Assembly (NCBI RefSeq): GCF_000423065.1
Contig: NZ_AUHG01000011.1
Coordinates: 620,001-684,000, forward strand
Reading direction: 5' to 3'
From: Christiangramia echinicola DSM 19838
Lineage (GTDB): Bacteria; Bacteroidota; Bacteroidia; Flavobacteriales; Flavobacteriaceae
Length of the DNA stretch: 64,000 bases
Part shown: positions 61,738-64,000 of the stretch, in pieces
Position numbering within the stretch: position 1 is the stretch's first letter
Layout of the letters: each line of letters starts with the position of its first letter
The notes under the pieces: model-generated
The model's database searches: none
The model's input: only the letters and a program-made list of their open reading frames with translations
Told to the model about the DNA's origin: nothing
Program-made: the position numbers and the translations under genes

Positions 61738-62484
61738 GTGAAGCTGATAGAATTTCTTCTAGAAACAAAATTATACATTGGGACGATATTCGAAATAATC
61801 GCGGCACTTTTCGGATTATGGTTTTTAAGAAAATCAGAGAGTACGGCATTAGAGATTAAACTATTTGTCTATTATCTGGTTTTAATAGTATTCTTAGAGA
61901 TTTATGCCTATTTACCTATTTGGGCCTATCTTGAAGAATATGAGATTCTCGGTTTTTATAAGGATTCCCCTTTTCGAAGAAATGTATGGTGGGCTAATAT
62001 TCTTAAAATTATCACGACGCTGTGTGTTTCATGGATATATATCAAGGCACTGAGAAATCATGAATTAAGACGAAATCTTATTTATATCCTTTTAGTTTAC
62101 CCGGTCTTGAGTATCATTAGTTTTTTTACTATCGGAGAATTTTTCAATGCATATGATCCCTATGTAAATATCATTGGAACCTTTATAATCCTTATTAGTG
62201 TAGGTTCATTTTATGTAGAAATTCTGAGATCAGATCGTATACTTACTTTTTATGGTGATATTAGATTCTATATTTCTTTCGGAATGATTCTCTGGAGCCT
62301 GTGTATGGTTCCTCTTGATATTTATAGTAGCTTTTTCAGTCTGAAAAATCCTCTTTACATAGAGCTTCATACATTAATTCATCGTTATGCGAGCATTTTT
62401 CTGTATTCCTTATTTTCGCTAGGATTCTATATGGATTATAGAATGAATAGAAATGGAAAAGGCCAATCGGTTAAAAATAGTTGA
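61738..62484 (+). CDS. seven-helix membrane protein, paralogue B
   Basis: The 248-residue protein has the same seven-helix layout as the preceding gene and the shared landmarks KDSPFRRNVWWANI, SDRILTFYGDI and GFYMDYRMNRNG. The start is GTG at 61738: the sequence MKLIEFLLETKLYIGTIFEI then aligns with the start of paralogue A. It follows that gene by 34 bp, and both are preceded by a similar CCGGTRAMCG motif 26-32 nt before their starts, consistent with a tandem duplication that included the leader. Function unknown. Confidence 0.7.
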   Translation: MKLIEFLLETKLYIGTIFEIIAALFGLWFLRKSESTALEIKLFVYYLVLIVFLEIYAYLPIWAYLEEYEILGFYKDSPFRRNVWWANILKIITTLCVSWIYIKALRNHELRRNLIYILLVYPVLSIISFFTIGEFFNAYDPYVNIIGTFIILISVGSFYVEILRSDRILTFYGDIRFYISFGMILWSLCMVPLDIYSSFFSLKNPLYIELHTLIHRYASIFLYSLFSLGFYMDYRMNRNGKGQSVKNS

Positions 62485-62546
62485 ATCAGGTTTTTCTAGC
62501 TTATGTATTATTTTATGTAACATTGTTGTGCTAATCAATTAATAAC

Positions 62547-63326
62547 ATGCTTCGAAAAGAAGAGATCTTACTCATTATTTATTTTATACTCGTGATCTTA
62601 TTTCTGGCAGGGTTCACTATTTTATTCTTTATAACTTACCAAAGAAGGAAGAATAAAATTCTTCAGGAGAAATTTCAGGCCGAACAGGAGTTTAAAAATG
62701 AACTTACTACTGCGAGATTAGAGATACAGGAAGCCACATTAAAGAATGTTAGCTGGGAATTGCATGATAATATCGGTCAATTATTAGCCGTGGCAAGTAT
62801 GCAGCTCAATGTTCTGAATAAAAAAGTTACCGAGGAGAATAAAAATGGTTTTCTCGAAGTTAAAGATCTTGTAGCAAATTCCCTTGCAGAGATAAGGGCA
62901 CTTTCAAGATCCTTAAATAATGAAGTGATAGAATACGTAGGCCTTGAAGCCTCTGTGAAAAATGAGATAGATCGTTTTAATAGACTTGAAGTTGTTGCAG
63001 CACGACTGGAAATAATAGGAGAAGGTTACACTATTCCACAAGAGCATAGCATTATTCTTTTTAGAATTCTTCAGGAATACTTTTCTAATGTTATTAAATA
63101 TGCTGGTGCCTCTAATCTTAAGGTGAAATTCGAGTATGTTGAGGATGCAATTTTTATTGAAGCGATTGAAGATGGTCGTGGCTTTGACATGGAGAAAGAA
63201 GAATCTGGTGCCGGGCTACTTAATATGCGAAGCCGTGCAGAGATGATTCACTCCGATTTTAATTTAAATTCTTCGATAGGTAAAGGAACTTCTTTATCTT
63301 TACGATATCCAACCAAGATGAACTAA
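62547..63326 (+). CDS. NarL-type (HisKA_3) sensor histidine kinase with one membrane helix
   Basis: The 259-residue kinase has a single N-terminal helix (about 7-31), a coiled-coil (33-66, NKILQEKFQAEQEFKNELTT), the HisKA_3 phosphosite His73 in VSWELHDNIGQLLAVAS, and a HATPase domain with LQEYFSNVIKYA and GAGLLNMRSRAEMI. It has no periplasmic or cytoplasmic sensor domain, so signal input probably comes through the membrane helix or a partner protein. One base separates it from the LuxR-type regulator gene. The two seven-helix proteins directly upstream are obvious candidates for that partner. Confidence 0.92.
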   Translation: MLRKEEILLIIYFILVILFLAGFTILFFITYQRRKNKILQEKFQAEQEFKNELTTARLEIQEATLKNVSWELHDNIGQLLAVASMQLNVLNKKVTEENKNGFLEVKDLVANSLAEIRALSRSLNNEVIEYVGLEASVKNEIDRFNRLEVVAARLEIIGEGYTIPQEHSIILFRILQEYFSNVIKYAGASNLKVKFEYVEDAIFIEAIEDGRGFDMEKEESGAGLLNMRSRAEMIHSDFNLNSSIGKGTSLSLRYPTKMN

Positions 63327-63327
63327 T

Positions 63328-63960
63328 ATGAACAAGACGATTATTATCGTTGATGATCATAAACTTTTTGCACAATCCCTTCAAATACTAGTCAGTTCTT
63401 TCGACGGTTTTGAAGTAATAGAAGTTTGTAAAAACGGAGAAGAGCTTGTAAATTACCTTCAGGCAGGGAATTCCATGCCAGATCTTATTCTACTTGATAT
63501 GCGTATGCCGGTTATGGATGGAATGCAAACCATGAAGTGGTTAAAAGAGCAGCATCCTGATCAAAAGGTGCTTACTCTTACTGTAGATCAGGAAGACGAA
63601 ACCATTATTAAAATGATAAGATTAGGCTGTAGAGGATACCTTTTAAAAGATATTGATCCTGAAGAATTTGAGCATGCCTTGAATGCCATAGATCGTACTG
63701 GATATTATTCTAATAAAACAATTTCTGAAGCTCTGAGCAGAGACGAGAGAAAGCAGAAATATGAAGAACTTACCCACCGGGAATTAGAGTTTTTAAATCA
63801 CGCTTGCAGCGAGCTTACCTATAAGGCCATTGCAGGTGAAATGAACCTGAGCCCTAAAACCGTGGAAAATTATCGTGAAAGTCTATTCAGTAAATTGCAT
63901 GTAAAGAGTAGGGTTGGTCTGGTGATTTTCGCTATTAAGGAAGGTATTTGCGAAGTTTAA
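63328..63960 (+). CDS. LuxR/NarL-type response regulator
   Basis: The 210-residue protein has a receiver domain with Asp9-Asp10, phosphoacceptor Asp57 (LILLDMRMPVMDG) and YLLKDIDPEEF with the conserved lysine, and a C-terminal LuxR helix-turn-helix (about 145-210, LTHRELEFLNHACSELTYKAI and LSPKTVENYRESLFSKLHVKSR). It is the partner of the kinase one base upstream. Its own binding site may be the palindrome at 60402-60421 or others elsewhere. The gene ends 40 bp before the window edge. Confidence 0.95.
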   Translation: MNKTIIIVDDHKLFAQSLQILVSSFDGFEVIEVCKNGEELVNYLQAGNSMPDLILLDMRMPVMDGMQTMKWLKEQHPDQKVLTLTVDQEDETIIKMIRLGCRGYLLKDIDPEEFEHALNAIDRTGYYSNKTISEALSRDERKQKYEELTHRELEFLNHACSELTYKAIAGEMNLSPKTVENYRESLFSKLHVKSRVGLVIFAIKEGICEV

Positions 63961-64000
63961 GAATACTTTAATTCAAATCTCTATTTTCAAATTATATAAC

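Overview
The window is a low-GC, gene-dense chromosomal segment from a marine-type Flavobacteriaceae bacterium, most likely close to Gramella/Christiangramella. Three things support this. There are SusC/SusD and T9SS sorting-domain proteins. Start sites often lack a Shine-Dalgarno and have Bacteroidota-type -7 boxes (TAnnTTTG). The gene repertoire also fits: class II ribonucleotide reductase, LytTR and NarL-type two-component systems, and a LacI-controlled alpha-glucan utilisation locus. The genus is an inference; no rRNA or tRNA gene is present to test it.

Layout. 1-13.9 kb is mostly housekeeping: a truncated Met/Cys PLP lyase divergent from an Lrp regulator, dihydrolipoyl dehydrogenase, an S41 peptidase, a LytS/LytR-type pair, a DEAD-box helicase, a LacX-like epimerase, then FMN reductase-pabB-tilS. 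An 80-bp REP-like element lies near 8.2 kb. 14-27 kb is a galactose locus: two peptidase-type genes run directly into galM and a sodium/sugar symporter, galKT face them, and a Nudix-type regulator lies divergent from galK. A sugar isomerase-like protein and a large secreted clan-A glycosidase follow. 27.1-29.6 kb is a B12-dependent ribonucleotide reductase, followed by 675 bp without a convincing gene.

30.3-52.4 kb is a complete alpha-glucan system. The minus-strand operon encodes SusC, SusD, a SusE-like protein, a T9SS-secreted GH13 amylase and a fibronectin-type lipoprotein. The plus-strand side encodes a LacI regulator, an MFS sugar importer, beta-phosphoglucomutase, GH65 maltose phosphorylase, two more GH13 enzymes, then pfkA-gapA and a BadF-type sugar kinase. 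A perfect 16-bp palindrome lies between susC and the regulator gene. A close relative of it sits just upstream of the pfkA promoter, so starch uptake, phosphorolysis and upper glycolysis may be one regulon.

52.5-60.3 kb holds an orphan histidine kinase, a YifB/ComM ATPase, and an operon of DUF2891 lipoprotein, Nramp-fold transporter and the PxpABC 5-oxoprolinase. The Nramp-like protein lacks the residues that bind metal in true Nramps, so it may carry 5-oxoproline or another organic solute.

60.3-64 kb holds the least understood unit: a large hairpin, a 20-bp perfect palindrome, an unrecognised 131-residue soluble protein, two tandem paralogous seven-helix membrane proteins, and a NarL-type kinase/regulator pair. 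The kinase has no sensor domain of its own. This is the best candidate here for an undescribed signalling module. No CRISPR array, insertion sequence, prophage or tRNA was seen.
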